A stretch of DNA of 64,000 bases from Ligustrum vulgare (GCA_963555705.1 OY743190.1:8469501-8533500), one strand, 5' to 3'; positions 23,170 through 35,490 are shown, counted from the stretch's first letter. Numbers and translations are program-made. Notes: generated from the letters alone by a model not told the origin.

Positions 23170-25951
23170 TGTAGCGACCAAGAATTTTTACGCATTTAAT
23201 AATTATTTTAATATTTAGAAAATCGTGTCGCTACTATCTCACATATTATTTTGAAGTTAACGCCGCGACGTGTTCGTCTAGCCAAAGTCAAGAAATATCG
23301 AGTTTGTTCGATTTTAAATTAAATGTCCGAATTTATAAAATTATATTATTTTAATTATTTATTCAAATTATTATTGTCAAAAATCATTTTAATTCCAAAT
23401 TCAGTAGAATATCTCAATCTTTCTTATTACAAATTATTTTAAGTCCAAAATACGTAATTCAATTTTTATCTCAAAACTTATTTATTCTCAAATTTATTTT
23501 TAATCCAAAATATATCTATTTTAAATACATTTCTTGATCAAGTTAGTCAAATTTTTAGTTAATTATCCTAAACTAATCCTACCAAAAATTTTCCACATTT
23601 CGCTTTCTCTTTATTATCCTCATTCCAACACCCAAACAAAATTCCAGCCGTTACAAATCCCATCAGATTCCCATCATTTATTCTCCACTAACTTTACATT
23701 CATTTTTCAAAACACCCCACACGTTTTCTCTTCCACATGACCGTTCCAATCCCTATTACCTTTAACGGCTCCATTTCCAGCCTCCCTGTCTGCACTCATC
23801 AATACACCATAACCCCTTCGCAACCATTTAAGCTTCATCCATTTTACCATCCCCAGCCAAATACATTTCTTCATATTCAACCGACCAATTCTTTTTTATT
23901 CAATATTGTCATTTAATAGCAAATTTATTCATCATCATTACACACAGGAGTTACAATCCTTTCAACTTCCAAGAATAGTCTATAAAATCAATCCACCCTC
24001 AATTCAGCCACCACCTCCGTTCATCATCATCATCATCATCATCAACCATCATCACCATTGCCGTAGCCAAATCGCCACCACACAGTCACTGCACCACGTG
24101 AAATCACCTCTGCCCACTCCAAATTTCACATCATCGGCCAAGACCAACCACACAATCACAGGAAACCAAATTAACCTTTATCAACTCAAAACGCCACCTT
24201 CATCGTCCTCATCATCATCACCAAACCCATCGCCTCCACCCCAACACCACAATCACTGCAATACCACAAACCAATATACACCAATTCACCACAGCCTTTA
24301 ATCCTCAACCAAGCCTCACTTGTAACCATATTCAGAACCACCACAGCGCCACCACCACGCTGCCAAACCGGCACCAAATTCGCATCAAAATTTCACCAAT
24401 CAAACAAACGTCGCCTGAAAAAACTCCAGAATCCACCGCCACCTCCACTGCCTAGTCCTAAACAAACCCAAATCATCACCACCGCTACTGCCTAGCTCTA
24501 AGTCCGCGCACCACCGTAACCACCTCCATTACCCAACTCCAAATCTCCAACAAACAAACCCCAAATCAAACCAAAAACCCAGGGAAATCAAATACTCAAT
24601 TACTTACCTTGACCGCCGCCTTCTTAACCGGACTTTTGGCCGGAAAACCATCAAACTATAGTTTCGGTTTCGCACCCCAAATCTGCACCAAACTCCGTCT
24701 TTTTGCTAACAATTCTTTCTCTTGGTTACCGCTACACGACGGCGGAGACACCGCAGTGAAGTCGCCGGAAGAAATCACCGGCAGTAACCACCGGTCTTCT
24801 TCCTCTTACGCCTGTCTCTCGCTTTTTCTCTCGCCTGCCGAGTTTCAAATCTGAAATGAGAGAGAGAAGAGTAAAGTTTTAATATTAATATTTTAATTTT
24901 CAGAAATTTTCACTTTGGTCCCTGGTTTTTCCAAAGTTATTCAATTCAGTCCCTTTTGATTTCAAAGCATCAAATTCTGTTTTTCATTTTTAAAATCAAT
25001 TTTTTCAAGCCCTCTAATTTAATATTCATTTTAAGCTTCGATACATTTTAGTCCCTGAACTTTCAAAAGTATTCATTTTAGTCCCTTAACTTTCAAAACA
25101 TCATTTTCAGTCCTCAAATTATAAATTATTATTTTTAAACTATAAATTACTAAAGACTAAGGCTAAATTATGGGCTGGACGAAGCGTACGGAGAATTTAA
25201 AGAATGGAAATCATTTCCCGCTCAACTTTGCACTCGTCGGATTGAAGGTAGACTCATACTCTATAATTTATTTAGCTATGATTTGCATGTGAATCTGAAA
25301 TTATGTAAATCATATATGATGTTATGTTCATGTGATTAACCATGAGGGGTAAGACGGGCAAATGCTCTCCCGAAAATGGTGTATGAAGAAGAAATGTTAT
25401 GTTCATGTGATTAACCATGAGGGGTAAGACGGGCAAATGCTCTCCCGAAAATGGTGTAAGAAGAAGAAATGTTATATGCGCTATAACTTCCATGCATAAT
25501 TGCATGTTGAATTAAGACAAGACAAGGCTACTTTCCGCACTTATGTGAATATGTGCTATGTTATGATATTATGAAAAAAGTATGTTAGCATGATTACATG
25601 TTTATGTGCAATTTATGGATTAAGTGAATTATTTGGTTATGAGTTTACTGAGTATTTCTTAGAAATACTCATCCCGTTATTAACAATTTTTGCAGACTTC
25701 GGAAGCGGTGGCGAGTGATGGACACAAATGGCAAAGAAATCATTAAATGTTATTTTAAATATTTAAATTTCTGTTTATTTTAAGTCAAACTTTATTTTAC
25801 CGACTATGGTGAATTTGGATGAATGATTGGAATAATATTTTATGCAAAATTTAAAAAATTTAAATTATTTCCGCTAAATGAATATTTATTTTTAAATTGA
25901 GTTTGAGACGATGAAGTGGCGTTTCGAGTATTTAGAAATCGGGGCGTCACA
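23170..25951 (+). repeat. Long (2.8-kb) gypsy 3' LTR
   Basis: Starts TGTAGCGACCAAGAATTTTT after the polypurine tract and ends ATCGGGGCGTCACA, giving TG...CA ends. The interior has AT-rich U3, a CCACC/ATC-rich block (24,005-24,550), TTTTGGTCCCTGGTTTTTCC-type text (24,910) and a 75-bp tandem duplication. The start and end wording matches Tekay-like chromovirus LTRs. The frames inside (23,534, 23,906, 24,609 and others) are low complexity and not genes. The matching 5' LTR was not identified, so the end position is inferred. Confidence 0.6.
25321..25470 (+). repeat. Tandem duplication, 2 x 75 bp
   Basis: Units 25,321-25,395 and 25,396-25,470 are identical except for one base (GTGTATGAAG versus GTGTAAGAAG). 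Each contains CATGAGGGGTAAGACGGGCA. The unit is multiple-of-three long, so the antisense frame 25,272-25,505 repeats a peptide. It lies in the LTR and is not a gene. Confidence 0.9.
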
Positions 25952-26586
25952 TTTCAGGTGATGAAAGTTAGGTGATTCGAGGAGAGCACTTGGTGACAGA
26001 CTCAGGCAGTACCCGAAATTTGTTATTTTCTTCAAAGTTAATTAAGGAATTTTCATAAGTTTTCATTGAGTATTCTTTAATCTTTCATTCTTTAAATGGT
26101 TTTGGTTGGAATTAGTTTAAATAAAGTTTGAATAGGAAATTTCATAAATGTTTCTTTGGTCATTTTTGTTGGTTCATTCCTTTAATTGTTTATTGAATTT
26201 AATTTTGATGAGTTATTTATCTCTTTAGTAGTTTATCAATCCTCCATTTAGTTAAATGGAGCTCATGGTTTAAATTTATTTATGATGAGGAGTTTGGGGA
26301 TTGAATTCGAAATAGTATGGTGATGTTGGAGTTTGAAGTAGAATTGGGGTTGTATGTTGAATATTGGATTTTTTGTTTGAGTTGAGTTTTATGTTGTAAA
26401 ATGATTTTTGATATCCCTCTACAGGTTGGCTATGTCCAATTTATAGAGGAGACTCTGCCGAAATTTCGGTAAAACTTTATAATAGAAAATGAAAAGTTTT
26501 AAATGTTTTAAACGATTATCTCCGCGTTTAATGTGAATGGAAGTTGACACGCCTAGGTTTTAGACTCTTAAACTTGGGGTGTTACA
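25952..26586 (+). repeat. Second gypsy LTR tail
   Basis: Contains TACAGGTTGGCTATGTCCAA and GAGGAGACTCTGCCGAAATT and ends AACTTGGGGTGTTACA. These are the same motifs as at 19,901-19,957 and the usual ending of Tekay-like LTRs. It lies directly after the 2.8-kb LTR, so either a second element abuts it or the two are halves of one rearranged LTR. Confidence 0.45.
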
Positions 26587-27353
26587 GACGTCATCTCTAA
26601 GTTTTGTCGTTTTCGCTTCATTTTCTAGTAGCGTTAATTAAATTATTGGTCACTGAATTTAATGTGAGTAAATTTGTAATTGTGGCCTACAATTGTGTCA
26701 ACTATGACTTTATGTGGTCATTGGACGTGGCTCGTTTAATTAATTTTTGTGTTACAATTTTTTATCGATCATAAAATTGTCTAATTGTTAGGTAATTATG
26801 ATCAAAATATTGACTGATTGTGATCAAGAAGATGAGTAAATTGTGACCAATAAATAATATATGACTAAAAATATTTGATTGCAAAATTTTGTGTCGATTG
26901 TGACTTGGTGCGACTTGTGATGTGACTCGTTTAATTAAATTATAGGTGACTAAAATTTTATTTGCGACTAAATTGTAATTTTGATCAAACTGTGACTTTG
27001 TATGATTGAACTGTGACTTTGCGTGTGGGAGAGATGGGGTGAATTTTGGTACTAATTTGTAATTGTGATTGAATTGTGACTTTGTGTGACCGAATTATGA
27101 CTTTGAGGCTTTGAGAGTATAATAGGGTGGGATGGGTGAATTTGTGACTAAATTTGTAATTATGACATAACTGTGACTTTGTAAAACTAATGATGGATGG
27201 GGTGGATGTGTGGGTGGGTGTTTGAAGTTTTATATTTAAAATTATATTAACTTTAATTTAAAAGACAAGAGATAATTATTTTTATATTATAGATAATATT
27301 ATATTTATTTATTATTATTAAACACCTGGTTTTTATAGTTGTGTAATTTTTCC
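26587..27353. mobile_element. Truncated member of the GTCAC TIR family, with CACTA-like end at left
   Basis: 26,587-26,633 (TCGTTTTCGCTTCATTTTCTAGTAGCG) looks like a CACTA transposon terminus in reverse. From 26,650 to 27,220 there are many ACTGTGACTTTG, GTGATC and TGTGACC units. The segment 26,750-26,870 is similar to the reverse complement of 36,940-37,100 in the big element. The right end, TTTTTATAGTTGTGTAATTTTTCC at 27,330-27,353, is an inverted copy of the family terminus GGAAAAATTACA. The left TIR is missing. Confidence 0.55.
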
Positions 27354-27683
27354 TATTAAAAACTAAAAAGGCTAAAATGACATTTTAATATATTATTAAT
27401 TGAAAAAGGTAATTTGCATTATAAGTCACGAATCTTTCAAAAATGTACGATAAATTGTCTCAAACCTTTAATAAACGTGCGTGAAAATGATCTCAAATGA
27501 ATTTCATCCAAAAATATACTTCATTCATCCCATGAATAAGACTTGCTCATATTTTTACATAGATTAAGAAATGTCAATTAATGTGATTAAAAAATTAACT
27601 TTACACTCACATTTTCTAACATAATCTCATTCAATACTTACTAATTAATAACAAAACACATTAAATAAGAGCATACTAAGAAA
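27354..27683. other. AT-rich spacer, no gene seen
   Basis: TAAGTCACGAATCTTTCAAA and AATGATCTCAAATG near 27,430-27,500 look like degenerate repeat text. Nothing codes. Confidence 0.3.
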
Positions 27684-29333
27684 TGAAAAAATATTATATA
27701 TATAAAAGTAGAATAGCCGTCATCAAAATACATACATAGTTTTCCACAAAAAAAAACTTTCTAAATTTGAAATTTTTTTGCTAAAAAATAGTATATTAAA
27801 TATTTTAGCAATTATTATTTTATATGTGTCATTAATTGCATTGGCATTTGAGCTATGCTATTAATAACATCAAAATCTTAGGTTATGTTCTCTTTACTGT
27901 TTTCAGCCCGTTTTTAGTTTTTGATTTTTAAAAATATCGAAAACGCGTTCACTTTATCCATTTTCAGACTTAAGTTGGGTTAATTTTAAAAACTTAAGAT
28001 TTCTTCAATTCATTCATCATTTTAACATTATTTTTATTTATTTACTGATTTTGTTAATTTTATATTTTTCATTATAAATTTAAATAACTAAAATATACAA
28101 AAATATATTAAATATTTTTACAATTAATTCATATAATTTCTACTAAATAATCGATTGATCAGTAATTTTTATTGAAATAATAATGTAACAATATGAATAA
28201 AGAAATTGTCCGTATGAAGAAAGAAGAATCGATTAATATAACAATATTTATTAAAATTAATGACTATTTTTTTGAAAAACACTTGAAATTAGTAATTAAT
28301 GCTTAAAAATCAAATTATACCAAAAAATTCTATCATACACCTCTTTTTGGGAAGAATATGATGAAGAACAATATATGAAAAGAAAAGCGTCGATTTTAAG
28401 AAGAATATGTAAGTTGAGTTTTGTACATGTATTGTATGAGCCTAATTTGTAGTTCAAAAGTTTTTTTCAAAAACGAAAATTTAATTTATTGAATGTTAGT
28501 TCCAGAAATGGAGTTGATATGTTCACGTTACAATCTTATAAATACTTAATTCATGTTCAGTTTTCCCATAAAAAGATGAAACAATTCAACGATTTACAAT
28601 TTTATTAAAATATTAAAAAAATAATTATATACCGTAAAAAATGGTGAAACTTTACTTCTTAATTTTATTAACATATATAGACAAAAAGACTCACTATATA
28701 TATTTTATTTATATTTTCATTAATAATTTTTTTATCGACATATAATTAAACATGCATTTAATTATGTTCAATTAAATGCATCGCATTTAAAAATTAAAAA
28801 TTATTAATCATGCAAAGGATCTCTTGAGTTGAATTCCACGTTCGTACACCACAAATTTTGAGGTTGATTTTCACTTTCGTGCATCGTCATTATTGCTTAA
28901 TTTGTTACGTTTACTTTATTTTACAATTACTTTATTTTATGTAATTTATAATATTTTGAGGGTTATTATTTCTATTCAAGTTAATAAAAAATATTTGGAC
29001 AAAGTTTTTTATTTATTCTATATAACATATATTTGAAAAGTTGCATTATTTAATTTAAATTTGTGCAATTGCTTAAATATGTTTTGTCTATAGCAACTTT
29101 CATTTATCACACGGGTGTGAGCAACTACAAACTGTACAAACAATGTATTATTTATAGAGGTTTTTCAAAATTGATAATAATTGTAATTTATTTCTATTTT
29201 GGGCATTTATTGACAATCTGTATCATTAATCAAAGTAAATTATGTGTTCAATTTCTTTTCCTATTTTGTAATGATATTTACATTAAAATCATTTCATATT
29301 ATTTTTTCGTACAACGCATGAGTGTGATACTAG
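27684..29333 (+). mobile_element. Non-autonomous Helitron, copy 1
   Basis: The 3' end is ACAACGCATGAGTGTGATACTAG followed by T, the Helitron ending: short hairpin, CTAG, inserted before T. The 5' end is A|TGAAAAAATATTATATATATAAAAG, where TC is expected. The whole 1.65 kb is matched in reverse complement by 53,116-55,182, with the same order of internal landmarks, including a GGAGTTGATATGTTCACG-type and a GAATTCCACGTTCGTACACC segment. There is no Rep/helicase frame. A second hairpin, CACACGGGTGTG, lies at 29,108-29,119. The 103-codon frame at 29,063 is not a gene. Confidence 0.7.
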
Positions 29334-29470
29334 TTAAATACACACTTAGCAAGTATACAAGCATATCTTCATAAGACATAGGAGCGTAAGTAAACAAAAC
29401 ATATTAATTTTCCTGTTCCACACAACCATCCAACCTCAACGCTTCCCTAATGTGTACAACTTCATCCATT

Positions 29471-29880
29471 GGTATAGACATGACAAAAAAAACTCAATCA
29501 GATCTGATGATCCGATCAAGAAACTCATGATCCGTGGATCGACAATCGGGTTTGGATCGGGAGTGATCCAGTTAGATCAAATCCGCGATCCGATTTACTT
29601 TTTTAAAAATTAAAGAACTTGGTAAAAAACTTAATTATTAAATCTAAAATATATAATCTTTTTATTGAACTTGACAAAATATTTCAAATTCTCTATATAT
29701 GTATTGTTTTGTTGTATAAATTGGATATTATATTAGTTTTTTTTTATATAAATTATATATTGACTTGTTTTTCGTTAACAAAAATAGATAACGAAATTTT
29801 TTTAATTTTTGATCCGATCTGAACCGACCTGATCCCAATTTTTTTTACTGTATTGATCTGATCCGCCATGTTGCCATTAC
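29471..29880. mobile_element. hAT-like MITE with GATCCGATC repeats
   Basis: Between GGTATAGACATGAC and CCGCCATGTTGCCATTAC lie many GATCYGATCC units (GATGATCCGATC, GGATCGGGAGTGATCC, GATCTGATCC). The design matches the plant hAT MITE class whose end reads GTTGCCATTAC. The interior is AT-rich. The frame 29,619-29,822 is not a gene. Confidence 0.5.
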
Positions 29881-30445
29881 TACATTATTAGTAGGTGATT
29901 GAGCCCCTGTCACCATCACAACCATTGGTTTCTAAGAAAATTTATCTATTTTTATTATTTCTTCCTAGTTCTTTGAATGTGCTTGTTAGGAGAAAACGAA
30001 ATTTAGGGGGTGACAAGATGGAGCCGGAGCCTGAGTCGGAGTCGGTGGAGGTGGTGAAACACAACGAAGATGGTTGTAGGGTTGAGGTTGACAAAAAATA
30101 TTTTCTTTTCCCGATTGATGAGCCTCAAAACAATCGTTGTCGGCTGCACTGCTTTCACAAAAGCGTCAACATGGCCCTCAACTGAATGCTTGGTTGAAAA
30201 TAAGTCCAGTCCAAAATGTTGAAGCAAATGGAAACCATGAAAATAACGCAATCGAAATAAAGATGAGCATCGTATAAACGAGCAATTTATCATATTGACT
30301 TCTACAATCCCAATTTCTTCATCAATGGCTTCCATGTGCAAGCTCTGGTACAATCGTGTGAAAAGATATAATTGAAGACAATCAAGTTTGCTCAAGTTCA
30401 AATAATAATGATATAATTGAAGACAATCAAGTTTACTCAAGTTCA

Positions 30446-30507
<62 letters not shown>

Positions 30508-30940
30508 AAGACGTATTGAATGAAAACAATGTTGGAAATATTAGAAACAAAAAGTTAGATATTTATTTTGTGAAAGATAAAAGTGGATTTGAGTTCTTCT
30601 TAATGAGAACATCAAAATCATGTATTCATATGCTCGAATTGATGCTGGGTGAATGAGAAGTTGAAACTCAAAGATTAGAGATGAAAAGGAGAAAACTTGA
30701 AAAATTGAAGCTTATCCCACCATAGGAAGTTTATGAAACTTTGTACCACTTCATATATGAATTCAATTTGGAAGTGTGTAATCATGTGTGACATGTAACA
30801 TCTCTCCATGAGCAGGGGGTATCATGGACTGAAATTGCCTTTTGACCTTAATCGAAACTTGAACTTGTGTGCGGACACGATTTGCGTACACGAATGTCGA
30901 ACCAAACAGACCAAGATATGCCACACAGTGTAGTCCATGT
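29881..30940. other. Unassigned stretch with short frames and an AAT microsatellite
   Basis: The plus frame 29,895-30,185 contains GDKMEPEPESESVEVVKHNE and KYFLFPIDEPQNN. It has near-genic codon texture, but I recognise no family and there is no continuation. A further frame fragment, 30,500-30,656, follows the microsatellite. It could be a captured gene piece or a decayed gene. TATA or splice context was not found. Confidence 0.3.
30365..30505 (+). repeat. 45-bp tandem duplication running into (AAT)n
   Basis: Units 30,365-30,409 and 30,410-30,454 (GATATAATTGAAGACAATCA...) differ by one transition. Each ends in AATAATAAT. In the second unit the trinucleotide has expanded to about 20 copies (30,445-30,505). 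This shows a short AAT seed expanding after the duplication. Confidence 0.88.
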
Positions 30941-31039
30941 TTTGTAATTTTTCTAATTTTTTATTAAAAAAATGTGACTTACTTTTGAACTGTCTTATTA
31001 ACTCCCAATAGTAAACACTGGTTAATGAGTATTTAGTTC

Positions 31040-31487
31040 ACACCATAACACCTGAAATTGCAAGGAGCTCAGTAGACACCTGGGAGCTTCTATATAAACA
31101 AGTCTTTTCCAACCATAAGAACACACGAATTTCACTCTGCTTCTCCATTTTCTGCTCCAAAAATTTTCAATTTCTTTGTATTCCAGTGTCCTCTTGGTGA
31201 TTCTATCCAGGCTATAGTTCATTTCGTCAAAACTGTAAAGTTGTGCTACGTTACCTGTTGGTTGTCCCATTATATCCTGAGAATCAGACGATCCAAGAAC
31301 GCAAAGCACACATTGGTGAGAGGACGAACCTATTTTAAGAAAATTATGTGTACACTGGGCTCGATTTCTAGAATGATTTCTAGAATTTGCTCTAGACTTA
31401 GTTCACACCTTTGTTTCTTTTTTATTTTTCAATTTCTGTTTTTATTATTACTACTTGATTTATCATATCCTGTATCATTTTTATAGC
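31040..31487 (+). repeat. Copia LTR fragment related to the LTRs at 10,073/12,652
   Basis: TATATAAACAAGTC promoter-like box at 31,092, then AACGCAAAGCACACATTGGT with GAGAGGACGAACCTATTTTAAG (31,296-31,340). This parallels the copia LTR text CTCAAGCACAGATTGCTGAG with GGGGCGAATATACTTTAAGG. A TTTTTATTATTACTACTTG-type end follows at about 31,440. No internal region is attached. The boundaries are not firm, so it is either a solo LTR or a truncated copy. Confidence 0.45.
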
Positions 31488-31587
31488 AAACAATGCAAAG
31501 ATACAAAAAGAACCTACAAGCACCAAAACAAGTCCATAAACATTAGTATCACCTTGAAGAACGCTATTTATCCTAATTTTTTTTGTA

Positions 31588-31735
31588 AAATGCCATTTGT
31601 ACCGATGGGTATATAGAATTTTTTGTACCGAAAGTGTGATGACCGTTGATCAATATGTGAAGTAATGTATTGAAAAATAAGATTGTGCTATGTGTAAAAT
31701 CTGTATACCCATCTGTACAAGTTTCTGTACGAATA
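31588..31735. mobile_element. Small inverted-repeat element
   Basis: Left arm TTGTACCGATGGGTATA (31,597-31,613) is the reverse complement of TATACCCATCTGTACAA (about 31,706-31,722) with one mismatch. GCCATTTGTAC and GTACGAATAGC extend it outward. About 150 bp, non-coding, MITE-like. Confidence 0.5.
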
Positions 31736-32230
31736 GCAAGATTGAATTTTTTTTTTTTAGGCGGTCAATACTGCATTTTTGTAAACGAACAATTTTCATG
31801 TTAGACCACTTTATTTAAATGCTCGATATTTTTATGTTCAACATTGTCCAAATCTCATGTTAATTATTATGCCCAAAACTCAGATTTCGACCCATTTCCA
31901 GTCCCATAAAATCAATCAAAAAAATTAAAAAGTGGTTTGAGAAATTTTGCAGATTCAATTTTTTGCCTTTACCGAACATATGCTTAAATATTCTGCTTCA
32001 ATATACAGGAGAATTCTTTTATTTATTTACTTTTTATTTTCAGTAGAAAACGTCTTGTGTACTGCACACCACCATCCAGTACAACTAGAACACCCTTGGA
32101 CTTGTAACCTAAAAAACAATAGTACAATGTTCATACAATTGGTACTTTATCATTCTATATTAACAATAGTTTCAAGGCATTGCAGGAGAACCCGGACTTA
32201 GGACCAAACATGGTGAAGATTGGAGAGCTT
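31736..32230. other. No firm feature; possible exon piece at the end
   Basis: Mostly AT-rich. From about 32,182 the plus strand has TTGCAG followed by an open frame ENPDLGPNMVKIGELKNIIE, which runs into the foldback at 32,231. The frame has normal-looking codon use, but I do not recognise the protein. Confidence 0.3.
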
Positions 32231-32321
32231 AAAAACATTATTGAGTGCAGCGTTGATGAAAATATACCCGGATTATATAGTCTATTACAGTTTCATCAAT
32301 GCTACACTCAATAATGTTTTT
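32231..32321. other. Long foldback (31-bp stem, 29-base loop)
   Basis: Arms 32,231-32,261 and 32,291-32,321 are inverted copies with two mismatches. In a transcript these would be one C-A mismatch and one G-U wobble. The loop is 29 bases. The left arm belongs to an open frame (ELKNIIECSVDENIPG). The geometry is that of a young plant microRNA-type precursor or a locus making small interfering RNA. No expression evidence is available here. Confidence 0.6.
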
Positions 32322-33176
32322 AATTCTTTGAGGCAATTCGCAGTTCAAAATTATATATAGGTATTTTTTTATTTTGAATTACGGTGTGCTGTATTTGCAT
32401 AATGACGCCATTATTGAAATACTGTCCCTGATTTGTGGAGATTAAAATCAGATTTATAGTACACTTTGATGAATGTTGATGAAATGCACGTTTTAAAAAT
32501 TATGGATCTCATAAAATATGTGGTTAATATTGATTTTTAACTTTGACTTTGATTAAAATTAAAATTTTAATTTATACTATAAATCTTATAATTTATAGAG
32601 GAATTATGCTTTGAAACCATATACCTACATTTTTTGACTTTACATTTCCTTTTGTTTTACATGTTTAAAGTTTTATTTTGAAACGGGGTTGAATGCTATT
32701 TATGAAAGAAAATCAATATGACACCAAGACAAACTTTATGACATTTCTTTGCAAGTTAAATATTCTAATTAAAATATTAATTGTTGTTTACCTTTGTTAA
32801 TAGTTAATTTTCCTGTTTTAATTTTCTTTACACGAATTAATTTATATATTTCCACCATATTTATCAATATTGACACAATTGTAAAAACGTGGACTCTATT
32901 TAAGAAGGTGGCGTGTTATTTTCACTTATATTAAACAATAAATAAATGGATTATTTTATATTTTCTGAATGAAGTACCATCATTATATATCCCAACATAT
33001 ATTTTGCTTATGAACGACAACGTAACAATATCTCATTAATCTATCTTTTTTAAAAGTAAAAGATGTGGACGAAAATTTTTGACCAATTAAAATTTATAAG
33101 CAATATTACAATAAAATGTTGTCACATGATCATTTGTAAACAAAATTTATAAACAAACTTTACCAAACATATGCTA
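32322..33176. other. AT-rich, no gene seen
   Basis: I found no similarity, long frame or repeat boundary. The stretch ends at a MITE at 33,177. Confidence 0.4.
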
Positions 33177-33330
33177 AGAGCTTGTTTGGTAAAGCAAAAA
33201 TTTTCACTAAAATTTTTCAAACTCAATCTCAATCATATATTTTTATTCAAGCTCATAATTTTTAACTTTTCAAATATTTTTAGACTAGCATCCATTAAAA
33301 AAAAAAAAAAACATTATCAAACAGACTATA
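33177..33330. mobile_element. hAT-like MITE
   Basis: AGAGCTTGTTTGGTAAAGC at the left and TTATCAAACAGACTATAAAT at the right form imperfect inverted termini. The left terminus equals that of the MITE at 63,273-63,370. A-rich interior, non-coding. Confidence 0.5.
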
Positions 33331-33639
33331 AATAAAATAAAAGATATAAATTCAAATAAGCCTATTTTCGGAAGGATTAAAATCAGTTTTTTTGGGCTTT
33401 TTCATGGATTTCGAGGTAGATCTATGGCTAAAAATTGAAGATAAAAAGAAAAGGGAAAAGTACATAACTATACAACTAAAACTTTCACTTTTTAAACATA
33501 ACAAACTTAAATTTTTTTTTGTAAAAATCAGGTCTTAATATGTTAATTAATTAATACAATATTATAATAATTATAATGAGTTGACAAATAAAGGTATAAT
33601 ATTAAATAATAAAATAAAAACAACATCTAATCCACAACC

Positions 33640-35490
33640 ACTCCATCACAATCTAACCCTCCACCCACCCCACATGACACCCACCCCACCCCACCCCACC
33701 CCACTGTAACCACCCAACCCACGCACCCACCCCACCCCACCCCACCCCATCCCATCCCATAAAATAACTTTTTTCCTTATACTTTTCTAAACTCACCACC
33801 TTACCCACCCCACCCAACACTCCTCCCCAACCCCACCCACCCACGCACGCACCCAACCACCCCGCCACCACTCACTCACCCACCAACCCCACCCCACCAC
33901 ACCACACCACAAGAATGATATTACTTCTATTTTTTTCTCCCCCCACCCACCCACTAGTCCCATCCCATCACACCCACCCACCCACCACTCCATCCCAACA
34001 CAATCCAACTCAACCCCGCACTCACCTCACCCCACCCCGGCAACCCACCCCACCCACCCCACCCCAACTCAATAAATGAATTTTTTCCTTCTACTTTTTC
34101 ACACTCACCCCTACCCCCGACACCAACTTATCCACCCCACCCCATCGCACCCCTCCCCAACCCCACCCCACCCCACCCCACCCCCACTCACACACCCCAC
34201 CTCAAATCAATAAATAAATTTTTTCCTTCTACTTTTTCACACTCACCCCCACCCCCGACACCAACTTATCCACCCCACCCCACCCCCAATCACCCACCCA
34301 CCCCCACCAAACCACACCAATAAAATAATTTTACTTCTATTTTTTTCTCATCTCAGACACCCACCCACCCACCCGTCCCATCCCACCCCACCCCACTGCT
34401 CCCCAAACCCAACCCACCCACCCCTAGTCCCACCCCACCCTATCCCACCCCCACCTCACCCAAAATGATTTTTTTCTACTACTTTTTCACAACTCGCCTA
34501 GACCCTACCATATCCTACCCCGCCACCTACCCCAACCCCACCCACCCCACCCAAAATTAATTTTTTTGCACTAATTTTCGACTCCCCCATCAGCCTTGCC
34601 CCAAACCCTACCCCAACCCACCTCATCCAAAATGATTTTTTTTTACTACTTTTCCACGACTCACCCAGACCCTACCCCGTCACTCATCCCCAACCCCACC
34701 CCACCCAAAATTAATTTTTTCTCCTAATTTTTCACTCCCCTACCCACACCCGACCCTACCTCGCCACCCACCTACCCACTCCACCCCATCCTACCCCACC
34801 AAAATATGATTTTTCTTCTATATTTTCACACCCCACCCTAACAACCCCACCAAACCCCACCCTAGTAACCCCACCACAACCCACCCCACCCAAAAATGAT
34901 TTTTCTTCTATTTTTTCACACTTCACCTCAACCGCCCCATCCTATCCCACCATACCCCCATCCAAAAATGATTTTTCTTCTATTTTTTACACCCCTCCCA
35001 ACCACCTCCACTCCATCCAAAAATAATTTTTCTTCTATTTTTTTACACTTCCCCCAACTGCCACACCCCACCCCATCACACCGCACCGCACCCCGCCACC
35101 CACCATACCCCATCAAAAAATTATTTTTCTTCTATTTTTTCACACTTCACCCCAACCACCTCATCTCATCCCACCCCACCCCACCCACCCACCCACCCAA
35201 AAAATAATTTTTTTCTTCTACTTTTTCCAACCCCCAACCCAACCTAGACCCCACCCCACCCACCCCACTCCAAAAAAATGATTTTTTTCTTCTACTTTTC
35301 CCACCCTGACCCACCCTACCCTACCCTACCCCCACCCACAAAAAAATGATTTTTTTCTTCTACTTTTTCAACCTCGATCCCCCCCCCATCAACCCACCCA
35401 CTTCGACCCTACCTCACCACAAAAAAATGATTTCTTCTACTTTTTCTAGCCCCACCCGACCTCTACCCCACCATCCCCACCCCCAAAATC
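33640..35490 (+). repeat. G-poor CCACCCC minisatellite with about 65-80-bp higher-order unit
   Basis: The plus strand is made of CCCACCC/CCACCCC words with almost no G, interrupted at regular intervals by AAAATGATTTTTCTTCTA then TTTTTTCACAC. The minus strand is therefore runs of GGGTGGGG, able to form G-quadruplexes. All translated frames here (33,653, 33,793, 34,896 and others) are artefacts of the repeat. Confidence 0.92.

Noticed and set aside
23906..24377. PPP/HHH/SSSS-rich frames
   Set aside because: Low-complexity CCACC/ATC sequence within the gypsy LTR.
30003..30509. 168-codon minus frame with a Tyr run
   Set aside because: The Tyr run is the AAT repeat read backwards and the rest has no homology I recognise.
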